Assembly: GCF_000783395.1 (NCBI RefSeq)
Contig: NZ_JSFK01000009.1
Coordinates: 119,113 to 183,112 of the forward strand
Length of the DNA: 64,000 nucleotides
Reading direction: 5' to 3'
Source of the DNA: Pseudomonas chlororaphis
GTDB taxonomy: Bacteria; Pseudomonadota; Gammaproteobacteria; Pseudomonadales; Pseudomonadaceae
The translations under genes and the position numbers were made by a program. This document shows, in pieces, positions 7,572 through 17,043 of the stretch. Positions within the stretch are counted from its first letter, which is position 1. Each line of letters begins with the position of its first letter. The notes under the pieces were generated by a model, which saw only the letters and a list, made by a program, of their open reading frames with translations, was not told the DNA's origin and ran no database searches.

Positions 7572-9925
7572 TGGCACACCAACGGGCCAATCAACGGCAC
7601 CTGATTTTGATTCAGATCGACGCTGAACTGCGCCTGACAGTTCTTGCCGTCGGCCAGCGTCACTTGCAACGAGTTCTGCGCCTGCAGGTTTTCCAGATAC
7701 ACCAGCCCATCCCAACCGACCACCGTCCGCGTGCCGCTCTGCTCATGCAGCACGCCCGCACCCAGCGGCAGTTCACGCTGCTGCGGATCGACCAGCACGA
7801 TGCTCGCGGCAATCACTCGGGTCAGCGGAAACTCCAGCAGATAACCGCTGCCACGCCGCACCGCGATGCGCTGTTCGACGTTGGGGCTGCGCACGTTGGC
7901 CGGCAGATTCAGTGGATCGATTTCATATTTACCCCGGTAATAAGCACTGCTCCACGGCACCAGCAGATGCCCATTCTTGTCAGTCTGACCGACCTGCTGA
8001 TTTTCGTAGCGCACCGGAATGTCGGCAAATCCCTCAGTACTGACCACCACAAATGCGTCGTCAATACGGTTGGCGGCGAACACCTGACGGTCCATCCACA
8101 CCAGCGAACCACTGGCATCGGCCCAACGGGTTTCGGCGTCGGAAGTACCGTAGACCCCGGCCTGCAATTGCACCGATTGCAGCCGCCAGGTGACGTCGGC
8201 CTGACGATAATCGGCGCCGTCCCCCTTGGCGTAACCCAGATTGAAACCTACGCCACCCTCGGTCGGTACCGCGCGACTGTAGTTGACCCGCTGCTGGCTC
8301 TGCCCGGTTTTACTGCGATCGCTGCTGATCGCCAGACTGCCGCGCAGATCGAACGGGATCACCAGTTGCGCCTGCACCGCCCAGTTGCTGTCGCCGATCT
8401 CGCGGTTGGCCGACAGGTAGAAACTGCTGTTGCGCCACAGCGGTTTGCTCCAGCTCAGGTTTAACAGTCGCGTGCGCGAATCATCCGCCGCGCGCACATC
8501 GAAATAACCGGCGCCGAGGCTACCCCAGCGCTCGAGGTTGAGGCTCAGGGTCGCCTGTTCGCTGCGCCGGCTAAGGCTGATATAGGGGCTGTCGACCACG
8601 CTGAGGTCGGCGTATTGATCGTGGCGTTGCAGGCGTTGGTACGAAAAGCTGAAGCGCTGATTGCTGTACTGATAGCCCAGGCTTAATTGCTGACCACCCT
8701 CGCCGTCGAAACGGCTTTGACTCACAGCGCTGTTGAGCACACCAAAGTTACCGAGCTGCCAATTGCCGCCAAGGCCGCCCAGTGTCAGCGAGTCGGCCGC
8801 TTCGGCATGACTTTCCAGGGTGAAACTGTCGCTGACGCCATACCGCAGGCTGCCGGAGGTGACACCCGGCCCGTAACTGAAATCCTTCAAACCGTAGTCG
8901 CGGCGCAACGTACCGGCAGCCACGGAAAAATCGCTCAAGCCTTTTTGCAGCAAGGTGCTGGTGACATAGAACGGCACCGTAGTCGAGACCTGCCGACCGA
9001 GCGCATCAGTGGTCACTACGACGGCTTCGCCCGCACCGTTGATGAACGGAATATTGGTCAGCGTGTATGGCCCGGGCTGCAAATCTGCGCTGCTGGACTT
9101 GTAGCCATTGATGAACAGATCCACCGAGGACGGCACTGCTGCTTCACCGGCAAATTGCGGCAGCGGATAGGTCACCAGATCCGGGCGTACGGCAAAGTCC
9201 CGAGAAAACTGCACGCCGCCCAAACGCACCGAACTGCTCCACGGCAACGCACCGCTGATCACGTCACCGGCCTCGTAGGTGAGCATCCGCTCGTCATCGG
9301 AGTAACGCCAGGTGGTGTCGTAACGCAAGTAGCCGTTGTCCAGCGTGTTGAGCGAATCACCGGACAAGGTTTGCCGATACTGCCCGGTGTTGGACAACGT
9401 GCCCCAGCTGTCGAACAGCCGCACTTCGTTCCACGCCGCCAGATAAGTGCCGGCATCGTCGGTGTCGTTGAGGTACAGGTCATAGTTGAACAGCGCGCCG
9501 AAACTGCTCAGTGCCGGAGTGCGCGGGTAAGCCTGGCGATTGCCGATGAACTGTTCCGGTAGCCAGTCCGGCGGCACGTCCAGCAGCAAGCGCTGACCGA
9601 CGCTGTCGTAATCACTGTGCAGCCCCGCCAGACTGTCGAGATCGACCTCAGCGCCAAGGCTGTCGGGCAGTTTCATGCCGGTCTCGCGCAACGCCGTCGC
9701 CGGGACAAACAAGCGCCCGTCGCGCTGATGCACCGCCACTACGCGCCCGGTATTCATCTGGTTGACCACCAGCTCCAGAAACAACTGTGCATCACTCACG
9801 GCCTCCATGCCGCTCGGTGGCGGTGGCAGATCGCCGGCCCCGGATGGTTTAACGAACATCAGGCATAACGCGCCGGTGATGAGCCACAACGGACGCTGAA
9901 TACGGCGAACCCGTCCCGGGCTCAT
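7568..9925 (-). CDS. Outer-membrane fimbrial usher (CsuD/CupE5-like)
   Basis: This usher of about 785 residues has a signal peptide (about 1-30) and an N-terminal domain, A-Q-L-F-L-E-L-V-V-N. A central beta-barrel with many aromatic strands follows, including a P-D-L-V-T-Y-P-L-P plug-region motif. The C-terminal domains end at a Cys pair, one Cys lying four residues from the end. It would receive chaperone-subunit complexes and thread the growing pilus through the outer membrane. The start is uncertain: the ATG at 9925 gives a good signal peptide but a weak ribosome-binding site. A GGAGGA lies upstream (9955-9960), and a TTG at 9979 would lengthen the protein. Confidence 0.88.
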   Translation of the reverse strand: MSPGRVRRIQRPLWLITGALCLMFVKPSGAGDLPPPPSGMEAVSDAQLFLELVVNQMNTGRVVAVHQRDGRLFVPATALRETGMKLPDSLGAEVDLDSLAGLHSDYDSVGQRLLLDVPPDWLPEQFIGNRQAYPRTPALSSFGALFNYDLYLNDTDDAGTYLAAWNEVRLFDSWGTLSNTGQYRQTLSGDSLNTLDNGYLRYDTTWRYSDDERMLTYEAGDVISGALPWSSSVRLGGVQFSRDFAVRPDLVTYPLPQFAGEAAVPSSVDLFINGYKSSSADLQPGPYTLTNIPFINGAGEAVVVTTDALGRQVSTTVPFYVTSTLLQKGLSDFSVAAGTLRRDYGLKDFSYGPGVTSGSLRYGVSDSFTLESHAEAADSLTLGGLGGNWQLGNFGVLNSAVSQSRFDGEGGQQLSLGYQYSNQRFSFSYQRLQRHDQYADLSVVDSPYISLSRRSEQATLSLNLERWGSLGAGYFDVRAADDSRTRLLNLSWSKPLWRNSSFYLSANREIGDSNWAVQAQLVIPFDLRGSLAISSDRSKTGQSQQRVNYSRAVPTEGGVGFNLGYAKGDGADYRQADVTWRLQSVQLQAGVYGTSDAETRWADASGSLVWMDRQVFAANRIDDAFVVVSTEGFADIPVRYENQQVGQTDKNGHLLVPWSSAYYRGKYEIDPLNLPANVRSPNVEQRIAVRRGSGYLLEFPLTRVIAASIVLVDPQQRELPLGAGVLHEQSGTRTVVGWDGLVYLENLQAQNSLQVTLADGKNCQAQFSVDLNQNQVPLIGPLVCQ

Positions 9926-10005
9926 ACGCGTTTTACGTCCGTCAATGGACTGAATCCTCCCTGGTACCGCTTTAGCCAACGCCAGATGTCAGCGCTACGA
10001 CTCAC

Positions 10006-10794
10006 TCACTTGGCGGGCGTAATGCTCTGCACCTGCGCCGTGCCGTTGACCCGCACCTGCAACGTCGACTCACCAGCCAACGGCCCCGGTGCCGGCCAGC
10101 GCATTACCGCGCCGGGTAGCACGTAACCCAGCAGCCCTTCGGCCAATGGTTTGCTCTGCCCAGCCTGTTTGATGGTCACGTCAGTCAGTCGCGCATGCAC
10201 CGCGCCCTGATTGCGCACCTCGACATAAGGCTTGCCGTCCACGGCCACCGTGCGCCAGCTCAACTGCGGCAGGCCGACACCTTTGGGATCACGCGCGCGG
10301 GTGCTGTCTTCTTTGCTCCACAGCCCGGCGCCATAGGCAAACAGCGGCACCGAGTAACGCATCTGGAAGCGGATCGCTGCGGCGGTTTTGCCCCCGTCAG
10401 CGGTCGCGGGTTGCGCGGAAGGAATTTCGTCGATGATGATCCGGTAGGCCAATTCCTGTCCCGGCGGCACGTCCTTGGTTCGGGTCAGGCGCACCAGCTG
10501 CTTCTGCCCTGGCTCGATTTTCGCCACCGGCGGGCTGCCGATCACGTCGCGCTGGTTCTGGTATTGCTCGGCGAAACCACTCTGGCTCCAGCCGAATACG
10601 CGGATCTGCAGATTGGCGGTTTCGCTGCCACGGTTTTCCAGCCACAGCGCACTGGCCTGTTGATCCGCCTCCAGCACCGGATCGATCGGCCAGATCAGCA
10701 CCGAACTCGCCGCTTGTGCCTGGCTTGCCCCAAGCATGACCATCGTCCACATCACACAGCGCACGAAAGAATGCCGTGACGTCACTGACCCCAT
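10006..10794 (-). CDS. Periplasmic pilus chaperone (CsuC/CupE4-like, PapD fold)
   Basis: The product has 262 residues: a signal peptide (about 1-28, ending A-Q-A-A) and two Ig-like domains. The first has I-D-P-V-L-E-A-D and the conserved L-V-R-L-T-R near the subunit-binding strand. The second begins around residue 150. It should bind each SCPU-type pilin in the periplasm by donor-strand complementation and deliver it to the usher. AGGAGC lies just before the ATG. It follows the four pilin genes and precedes the usher, the order of csuA/B-A-B-C-D-E. Confidence 0.88.
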   Translation of the reverse strand: MGSVTSRHSFVRCVMWTMVMLGASQAQAASSVLIWPIDPVLEADQQASALWLENRGSETANLQIRVFGWSQSGFAEQYQNQRDVIGSPPVAKIEPGQKQLVRLTRTKDVPPGQELAYRIIIDEIPSAQPATADGGKTAAAIRFQMRYSVPLFAYGAGLWSKEDSTRARDPKGVGLPQLSWRTVAVDGKPYVEVRNQGAVHARLTDVTIKQAGQSKPLAEGLLGYVLPGAVMRWPAPGPLAGESTLQVRVNGTAQVQSITPAK

Positions 10795-10827
10795 AAACCT
10801 GCTCCTTGTCGGCCATTCAACTTCGCC

Positions 10828-11328
10828 TTACCACGACAGTTGCACCTGCAACACATCGCTGTACGTCCCCCCAGGCTGATTGCCCGGCAATTGCACCTGA
10901 CCGTAGATCGGCAGGCTGATGTTGTTCGCATCGCTGTAGGCCACCGCCACACTCTGGCCAATGCCCAGGCTTTGGCTGTACGCCGCATCGCGAAACAGCG
11001 CATAGGCCACCCGCGCACTGCCGCTGTTGACCTGCATGTGCCGGCCACTGCTGTTGTACTGGCCGCCATCAACGCTCATGTTCAGCGTTACGCCCGGCGT
11101 GCATTGCAATTGCACCCCACCGGTCAGGGCGACCTGCACGGTGCCGGTGGCCAGTGCCGAACGCGAACCGAAATTCAGCCCGCCATAGTTCGACACCCCA
11201 CCCACCACCAGACACCCGGCAGTGACCGTGGCGCTGACCTGAAAGCTCTGGCTCGTCGCTGCGGTCAGCGGCAGCGGTGCACTGCCGGCACAGAGCAGGA
11301 GCAGCGCGGCACAGCCATGGCGGCGCAT
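10828..11328 (-). CDS. Spore coat U domain pilin subunit (fourth)
   Basis: This single SCPU-domain subunit has 166 residues with a signal peptide (about 1-24). It begins the mature domain with F-Q-V-S-A-T-V-T-A-G-C-L-V, has a second Cys near residue 77 (L-Q-C-T-P), and ends in V-L-Q-V-Q-L-S-W. Such subunits polymerise by donor-strand exchange. It starts four bases after the preceding pilin gene, so the genes are cotranscribed. The sequence alone does not show which of the four is the major pilin. Confidence 0.8.
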   Translation of the reverse strand: MRRHGCAALLLLCAGSAPLPLTAATSQSFQVSATVTAGCLVVGGVSNYGGLNFGSRSALATGTVQVALTGGVQLQCTPGVTLNMSVDGGQYNSSGRHMQVNSGSARVAYALFRDAAYSQSLGIGQSVAVAYSDANNISLPIYGQVQLPGNQPGGTYSDVLQVQLSW

Positions 11329-11332
11329 GGCA

Positions 11333-11869
11333 TCAGAACGTCAGTTCAACGGCGACGGTGTCGGTGTAAGTCCCCGCTGGCAAACCGGCCTTGCCCACCG
11401 CCTGACCGTAGAGGTTCACCGTCTGCGCGACCCCGGTGCTGGCGGCGAGGTTGATCGTCCCGTCGATCGCCAGCAGTTGCGAGTGCCCGGCGTCGGTGTA
11501 CAAGTCGTACGGCACGTAATTGGCAACACCGTCGTACAACGCTCGCGTGCCCCCCGGCGACATGCCGTCATGGGCACCGGCGCGCACCTTGACCGTCGGC
11601 GTGGTGCCGCTGGAGCAGAGAATCGACAGCGCCCCGCCGCCACCGCCCAGCACTTGCCCGGTGGCGGTGGTGAACAGGCTGTTGGCGGTGCCGAAGTTCA
11701 ACGCACCGAAGTTCAGCCCGGTGGAGCCGCCAGCACCGTTGACCTGACAACTGCTGATCAGAATCAGGCTGGAGGTGATCTGGCCGGTGACCGTGGTGGC
11801 GGCGTTGGCACTGGAAACCAGCGCCAGGCCAAGCAACGACAAACCTATCCTTGATGCAAACGTACGCAT
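11333..11869 (-). CDS. Spore coat U domain pilin subunit (third)
   Basis: A 178-residue SCPU pilin with a signal peptide (about 1-23). The mature part starts T-T-V-T-G-Q-I-T-S-S-L-I-L-I-S-S-C-Q-V, and a Cys lies in the L-S-I-L-C-S strand. The C-terminal strand is D-T-V-A-V-E-L-T-F. It is glycine-rich in the middle. The T-G-Q-I-T/S-L-I-L-I-S-x-C opening is shared with the second subunit (G-Q-I-N-A-R-L-I-L-I-A-G-C), so these two look like the closest pair and may be duplicates. Confidence 0.8.
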   Translation of the reverse strand: MRTFASRIGLSLLGLALVSSANAATTVTGQITSSLILISSCQVNGAGGSTGLNFGALNFGTANSLFTTATGQVLGGGGGALSILCSSGTTPTVKVRAGAHDGMSPGGTRALYDGVANYVPYDLYTDAGHSQLLAIDGTINLAASTGVAQTVNLYGQAVGKAGLPAGTYTDTVAVELTF

Positions 11870-11889
11870 GGTGTCCGTCCTCTACGGGG

Positions 11890-12423
11890 TTACCAGTCGA
11901 GCGTCACCGTCAGGGTGTCGGTATAGACACCTGCCGGTACCGCGCGGGTATTCGCCACCACCGAGCCAAATACCGGAATGGGTATCTGCGCAGCGCTGGT
12001 GACAGCGAAATTGTGTTGCTGGCCGATGCTGTAGCTCCGGGCGCCGGAGGGATCGACAAACAGCTGATAGGGAAGGGTCTGGCGGCCGTTGCTCAGACGC
12101 CGGGTGTTGCCGTCACCATGGGTGCCGCCGTCGATGGTGACGGTGAAACCGGTGACCGAAGGATTGCAGGCGACGTTGAGTTTGCCACTGCTGTCGGCGC
12201 CGAGGCTGGCCTTGATCGGCGCGTTCCAGGTGGGGCCCTGAAGGCCGAAGTCGAGGGTACCGAGATCGCTGACCGGGCTGGCGGGAGTGCTGGTGTTGGT
12301 GACTTCACAGCCGGCAATCAGGATCAGCCGCGCATTGATCTGCCCGCTCATCGCCGCTTGCGCGTCGTCTGCAAGGATTGCCAGCGTCCCTGCCGCCACC
12401 ACCATCCAGTGTTTGCCTGTCAT
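11890..12423 (-). CDS. Spore coat U domain pilin subunit (second)
   Basis: A 177-residue SCPU pilin with a signal peptide (about 1-23). The mature N-terminus is A-M-S-G-Q-I-N-A-R-L-I-L-I-A-G-C-E-V, a second Cys is in L-N-V-A-C-N-P, and the C-terminal strand is D-T-L-T-V-T-L-D-W. It is separated by 100 bases from the first pilin gene, with no promoter or hairpin that I can see, and by 20 bases from the third. It is probably a fiber component. Confidence 0.8.
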   Translation of the reverse strand: MTGKHWMVVAAGTLAILADDAQAAMSGQINARLILIAGCEVTNTSTPASPVSDLGTLDFGLQGPTWNAPIKASLGADSSGKLNVACNPSVTGFTVTIDGGTHGDGNTRRLSNGRQTLPYQLFVDPSGARSYSIGQQHNFAVTSAAQIPIPVFGSVVANTRAVPAGVYTDTLTVTLDW

Positions 12424-12523
12424 TGCGCCGTCCCTGCTCCTTTACGCTGACTCAATCACCGCGCTCATCATCGAACGCCTTCCTTGCGCACCCGCGTCCA
12501 CGGGATGCCTGTTGCCATCGCGA

Positions 12524-13045
12524 TCACCAGGTGACCGTGACCTTTACCAGATCCGAATAACGGCTGACTCGCGGCACCTCAGCCAAGCGCTCGATGCGCG
12601 CGTAAAGCGGTAATTCCACCGTGCCGCTGTCCGGCACCCGCCCGCTGACCGGCACATCCACCACCAACGGCTGCCGTCGCGCAGCGTCCTGATACAAGCG
12701 ATAAGGAATCGGCTTGCTGCCCGCCGCCCCCGCCATGTAACGGACTTCCCCGACACCGCCGTGCAGACCGCCGTCGACGCGCATCTGGTACGGCGTGTCG
12801 GGATTGCACTCCAGCCGTGGCAGGCGCTGATTGGTCAACGCGGCAGCCAACGGCCCGGCGGGATCATCGAGGCGTGCGGTACTGCCGAAGTCGAGCACAC
12901 CCAATTGCTCGATGCCGGCCTCCCGCTGTTGGCCGATCAACTGGCAGCCGCGCTGCACGTCAACGCGCACTTCGACCTGAAGATCCGCCGCATAAACAGG
13001 TGCAGCGCATACCCCCAGCAGGCTCATGACCACCCGTATATTCAC
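12524..13045 (-). CDS. Spore coat U domain pilin subunit (first gene of the operon)
   Basis: A 173-residue SCPU pilin with a signal peptide (about 1-19, V-Y-A-A-D). Cysteines lie in R-G-C-Q-L and L-E-C-N-P; the C-terminal strand is L-V-K-V-T-V-T-W. It begins with GTG, supported by AAGGA eight bases before it. It is the most divergent of the four: charged residues are frequent (E-V-R-V-D-V-Q-R-G). Its first-gene position would match CsuA/B or CupE1. No two-component system is adjacent, unlike the CupE locus of P. aeruginosa. Confidence 0.78.
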   Translation of the reverse strand: MNIRVVMSLLGVCAAPVYAADLQVEVRVDVQRGCQLIGQQREAGIEQLGVLDFGSTARLDDPAGPLAAALTNQRLPRLECNPDTPYQMRVDGGLHGGVGEVRYMAGAAGSKPIPYRLYQDAARRQPLVVDVPVSGRVPDSGTVELPLYARIERLAEVPRVSRYSDLVKVTVTW

Positions 13046-13332
13046 TGCGCCGTTCCTTGTCAGTGATCGCTGGCGACGTCGTTTCTGTGATTGAGGTTAG
13101 CAACGGTCGACGATTCCGCCAGTCGATTGGATCCAGGGATCACCCGGGATATGTTTCGAAAGGTTGGCAAGAGGTCGCGCCATGTCGCTGAAAATAGCTG
13201 TACGTGCCGGACAAACTTGTTCAATAACCGCCCACTGTCGATCCGCCGTGGTGGCTGGCCAGCCCGGCGTCTGGTTACACTGTGTCGCCGCGCTCCCGGG
13301 AGCCGGTCTTGACGAACACGGAGACGCCCACA

Positions 13333-14463
13333 GTGCCTGCCCACCCGCCGAAACGATCGCGACTGATCCAGCGCTGGCCGGCGTTGCGGCGCTGGTTCGG
13401 CAAAGGTTTGCCGGCCAGCGCCGGGCATGACGCCAGTGGCCAGTCGATCCGTGATTACTTCCGAAACAAGGCCAGCGGTCAGGGCTACACCCTCAGCCAC
13501 AGCCAGCAGCGCGTCATCGATTGCATGGCGCAGCAGGCGAGTCTTTTGCTTGGCGCAAGCGCTCACACCCCACAGAGCCTGTATCTGTTCGGCGCCGTCG
13601 GGCGTGGCAAGAGCTGGTTGCTCGACGGCTTCTTTCAGGCCCTGCCGATCACGCAGAAACGGCGCCTGCATTTCCATCAGTTCTTCGCGCAATTGCATCA
13701 GGGCATGTTCAGCCATCGCGAGCAGGACGATGCCCTCGAAGTGACCCTCGACGAACTGCTGGAGGATTGTCGGGTGCTGTGTTTCGACGAATTTCATGTG
13801 CATGACATCGGCGATGCCATGCTCATCACCCGGCTGTTCAAAGCGTTGTTCAAACGGCGGATTGTGCTGCTGGTGACCTCCAACTATGCGCCGGAAGGTC
13901 TGCTGCCCAACCCGCTCTATCACGCCCGGTTCAAACCGGTGATCGAACTGATCAATACGCGCATGCAGGTGATGGAAGTCGGCGGCCCGCACGACTACCG
14001 CAGTCAGACGCGCCATTCTGCACATCAGATCTTCACCCAGGGGCATTACGTGTGGCCGGCCACGCCAGCACAACGCACCGCTCTGGATCTGCCGCCTGCC
14101 GATGCGCCGGCCGTTGCGCTAACCGTCGGTACCCGGCAGTTTCAGGCGCGGTTTTGCGAGGAACGGCGGGTCGGTTTTACCTTCAACGATTTGTGTGAAC
14201 AGCCGACGGCGGTCATGGATTATCTGGAGCTGTGTCGACGTTTCGACCGCTGGATCATTGATGATCTGCCGGAACTGGCGGAGTGCTCAATCGCCGCGCA
14301 ACAACGCTTCATCAACCTGATCGACGTGTTGTACGACCAGGACAAGCACCTGACGTTGATTGGTCGCCTGCCCTTGCGCGAAAGCCTCGACGGCCATGCC
14401 ATTGACCTGGCGCGCACGCGCAGTCGGTTGGGGCAATTGCAGGAAGTGCACGAACCCGCCTGA
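13333..14463 (+). CDS. ZapE/AFG1-like ATPase
   Basis: This AFG1-family ATPase has about 376 residues. Walker A is F-G-A-V-G-R-G-K-S (about 86-94) and Walker B is V-L-C-F-D-E-F-H-V. A D-Y-R arginine segment and the family C-terminus T-L-I-G-R-L-P-L-R-E-S-L-D-G follow. ZapE in E. coli is a divisome-associated ATPase that acts on FtsZ; the mitochondrial relative Afg1 works in protein quality control. The N-terminus is basic (K-R-S-R-L-I-Q-R-W) and unlike the usual ZapE start, so this may be a second paralog. The GTG at 13333 follows GGAGA by eight bases; a GTG at 13282 is the alternative. Confidence 0.8.
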   Translation: MPAHPPKRSRLIQRWPALRRWFGKGLPASAGHDASGQSIRDYFRNKASGQGYTLSHSQQRVIDCMAQQASLLLGASAHTPQSLYLFGAVGRGKSWLLDGFFQALPITQKRRLHFHQFFAQLHQGMFSHREQDDALEVTLDELLEDCRVLCFDEFHVHDIGDAMLITRLFKALFKRRIVLLVTSNYAPEGLLPNPLYHARFKPVIELINTRMQVMEVGGPHDYRSQTRHSAHQIFTQGHYVWPATPAQRTALDLPPADAPAVALTVGTRQFQARFCEERRVGFTFNDLCEQPTAVMDYLELCRRFDRWIIDDLPELAECSIAAQQRFINLIDVLYDQDKHLTLIGRLPLRESLDGHAIDLARTRSRLGQLQEVHEPA

Positions 14464-14476
14464 CCACACGGTTTCA

Positions 14477-14563
14477 GTGGGAGCGAGCCTGCTCGCGAAA
14501 GCGCCCTGTCAGTCAAAACATCAGCGGCTGACACTCCGCTTTCGCGAGCAGGCTCGCTCCCAC
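14477..14563. repeat. REP doublet, GTGGGAGCGAGC type
   Basis: Two REP units in inverted orientation: GTGGGAGCGAGCCTGCTCGCG at the left, and its complement at the right end, with about 45 bases between. It lies downstream of the ATPase gene. Confidence 0.85.
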
Positions 14564-14677
14564 CAAAGGCATCTGAAGTTTCGCCACCTGTCCAATTCAA
14601 ACCCGGACTTTGCCGTTATCATGTCGCCCATTCCCGGCGCCCCAGCGGCGCGCCCCTGATCAAAGCGAACACCCAAC

Positions 14678-15991
14678 ATGCACACCCTTGCTCAATTGCG
14701 CGCCGGCGAGTTGTCCGGCATCACACGGCTGGACCTGTCTTGCGGACTGAGTGAATTCCCGGTCGAGATTTTCGATCTGGCCGACACCCTGGAAATCCTC
14801 AACCTCAGCGGCAACCAATTGAGCAGCCTGCCGGACGACTTGCATCGCCTGACTCGCCTGCGCGTGTTGTTCTGCTCCGATAACCCGTTCACCGAACTGC
14901 CGGCCTGCCTCGGCCAATGCGCTGCCCTGACGATGGTCGGCTTCAGGGCCAATCGCATCGTCAACGTCCCCGGTGCCGCCCTGCCGCCTCAGCTGCGCTG
15001 GCTGATCCTGACCGACAACTGCATCGAAAGCCTGCCGAGCGAACTTGGCGAACGCCCTGCCCTGCAAAAACTCATGCTCTCGGGCAACCGTTTGCAAACG
15101 CTGCCGCCCTCGCTGAGCAACTGCCATCGACTGGAGTTGCTGCGCCTCTCGGCCAACCGCCTGACCGAGCTGCCGCAGTGGCTGCTCGCGCTGCCGAGCC
15201 TGACCTGGCTGGCTTACGCCGGTAACCCGCTGGAAACCGAGGCAGACGCCGCCGCGCTGGAGGCGACGCCGCAAATCCCTTGGTCGGCGTTGCGTCTGGA
15301 ACAACGGCTGGGTGAAGGCGCCTCGGGGGTGATTTCCCGGGCGAGCTGGCAACGCGACGATGGCGCAGTGACGCCGGTCGCGGTGAAACTGTACAAAGGT
15401 GAAATGACCAGCGACGGCTCACCGCTGCACGAAATGAATGCCTGCATCACGGCTGGCCTGCATCCCAATCTGATCCGCATCGAGGGCCGCATCAGTGGCC
15501 ATCCCGACGGCCAGCAAGGCTTGGTGATGCAGTTGATCGATCCGTCGTTCCGCAACCTCGCCGATCTGCCGAGCCTGGCATCCTGCTCGCGCGATGTGTA
15601 CGCCGATGATTGCCGGTTCAGTGCCCAGGTTGCTCTGAACATTGCCAAAGGCATCGCCTCGGCAGCGGAGCACCTGCACCAGCAAGGCATTACCCACGGC
15701 GATCTCTACGCGCACAACATTCTGTTGAATGAAAGCGGCGATTGCCTGCTCGGAGATTTTGGCGGGGCATCGTTCCACGCCATTGCCGATACTGAGCAAA
15801 CCCGCGCATTGCAACGCATCGAAGTGCGTGCGTTCGGGATTTTGCTGGGGGAACTGCTGGCGCGCATCGACTCGGGGTTGAGTGATGAACTGCGTGTGCT
15901 GCTTGAGGAACTGGAGCGGCGTTGCTGTCAGGCGGATGTACTGGAGCGGCCCGGGTTTGCTGAAGTTAATGCGGTTCTGCAGCAAAGCTGA
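14678..15991 (+). CDS. Leucine-rich-repeat protein kinase
   Basis: This 437-residue cytoplasmic fusion has no signal peptide or membrane segment. Residues about 20-190 are six to seven leucine-rich repeats (L-x-x-L-x-L-S-x-N-x-L-x-x-L-P). Residues about 205-435 form a eukaryotic-like kinase. It has a glycine loop L-G-E-G-A-S-G-V, the lysine in V-A-V-K, a catalytic loop H-G-D-L-Y-A-H-N and metal-binding D-F-G. The catalytic loop has G instead of the usual R before D, a non-RD type. Kinase catalysis looks possible. The substrate and repeat ligand are unknown, and no phosphatase lies nearby. It is monocistronic. Confidence 0.85.
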   Translation: MHTLAQLRAGELSGITRLDLSCGLSEFPVEIFDLADTLEILNLSGNQLSSLPDDLHRLTRLRVLFCSDNPFTELPACLGQCAALTMVGFRANRIVNVPGAALPPQLRWLILTDNCIESLPSELGERPALQKLMLSGNRLQTLPPSLSNCHRLELLRLSANRLTELPQWLLALPSLTWLAYAGNPLETEADAAALEATPQIPWSALRLEQRLGEGASGVISRASWQRDDGAVTPVAVKLYKGEMTSDGSPLHEMNACITAGLHPNLIRIEGRISGHPDGQQGLVMQLIDPSFRNLADLPSLASCSRDVYADDCRFSAQVALNIAKGIASAAEHLHQQGITHGDLYAHNILLNESGDCLLGDFGGASFHAIADTEQTRALQRIEVRAFGILLGELLARIDSGLSDELRVLLEELERRCCQADVLERPGFAEVNAVLQQS

Positions 15992-16005
15992 CTGCTGCGC
16001 AGTCA

Positions 16006-16094
16006 ATCGCGGGCAAGCCCGCTCCCACAGTGTCCGAGTCGCTCACAAAATGTGTAGACACCTCTGAACCTGTAGGAGCGGGCTTGCCCGCGAT
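16006..16094. repeat. REP doublet, CGCGGGCAAGCCCGCTCC type
   Basis: ATCGCGGGCAAGCCCGCTCC (16006-16025) and its inverted partner ending at 16094 flank about 45 bases. It lies between the convergent kinase and YebC-like genes. Confidence 0.85.
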
Positions 16095-16117
16095 GAGGCC
16101 ATCACCGGAGAAACAGA

Positions 16118-16822
16118 TCAGCCCGCCAGGCCGACAAACATGTCCTGCACGTCATCATGGTTGTCGAGGCCTTCAAGGAACGCTTCAACCTCAGCCATCT
16201 GCTCGTCACTCAAACCGCTGACCGGATTCTTCGGCTGGTAGCCGAGCTTGGCCGACAGCACGGTGAAGCCTTGCTCTGGCAGCGCCTTCTGCACCGAATC
16301 CAGATCAGTAGGATCGGTCAGGAACAGCGTCGCGCCCTCTTCGCCCGGCTCGAAATCCTGAGCACCGGCTTCGATCGCGGCCATTTCCGGGTCGGCGTCC
16401 GGGGTGTCCGGCGAAGCTTCGATCATGCCGACGTGGTTGAAATCCCAGGCCACGGAGCCGGAAGCCCCCAGTTGGCCCTTACGGAATGCCACACGGATTT
16501 CCGCGACGGTACGGTTGATGTTGTCGGTCACGCACTCGACGATCAGCGGCACCTGGTGCGGGGCGAAGCCTTCGTAGGTCACGCGATGGTATTGCACGGT
16601 TTCACCCAGCAGACCGGCGCCTTTCTTGATCGCGCGGTCCAGGGTTTCTTTTGGCATCGAGGCTTTCTTGGCCTGTTCGACCACCAGACGCAGGTGTGCG
16701 TTGGTGGTGGTATCGGCACCGTTGCGGGCAGCGATGGTGATTTCCTTCACCAGTTTGCCGAAGATCTTGCCCTTGGCGTTGGCTGCCGCTTCTTTGTGTT
16801 TAACCTTCCACTGTGCGCCCAT
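16118..16822 (-). CDS. YebC/PmpR family protein (second paralog, YeeN-like)
   Basis: This 234-residue protein has the three-domain YebC fold. Its N-terminal segment [21 protein letters not shown] replaces the A-G-H-S-K-W of true YebC. The middle Y-E-G-F-A-P and N-R-T-V-A-E-I-R motifs are present. Family members were called transcription regulators (PmpR) and more recently are linked to translation of proline-rich stretches. The usual yebC neighbours ruvC and aspS are absent here, which fits a paralog. It is monocistronic. Confidence 0.85.
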   Translation of the reverse strand: MGAQWKVKHKEAAANAKGKIFGKLVKEITIAARNGADTTTNAHLRLVVEQAKKASMPKETLDRAIKKGAGLLGETVQYHRVTYEGFAPHQVPLIVECVTDNINRTVAEIRVAFRKGQLGASGSVAWDFNHVGMIEASPDTPDADPEMAAIEAGAQDFEPGEEGATLFLTDPTDLDSVQKALPEQGFTVLSAKLGYQPKNPVSGLSDEQMAEVEAFLEGLDNHDDVQDMFVGLAG

Positions 16823-17043
16823 TACTCACTCTCTTGATCTGTGGCGCCGAGACATCTATTGGCCGACGCGTGGCGCCAAGTTTATACGGCCTAAAGTCGG
16901 CAATCGACCAAAAAAACACAATGCAGAATCGACATCTTCACCAGTGCTTGTAGGGGGATTCTGAAAAACGCCTTTGACATGACCATTCAGCGCTGTGGTT
17001 TCGTACCCTCTCAAGCCCGTATTGCCTGACAGAGCCTGTTCGA

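Noticed and set aside
13060..14073. A 337-codon minus-strand frame opposite the ZapE-like gene
   Set aside because: The plus strand shows Walker A and B motifs in the other frame; this one has none.
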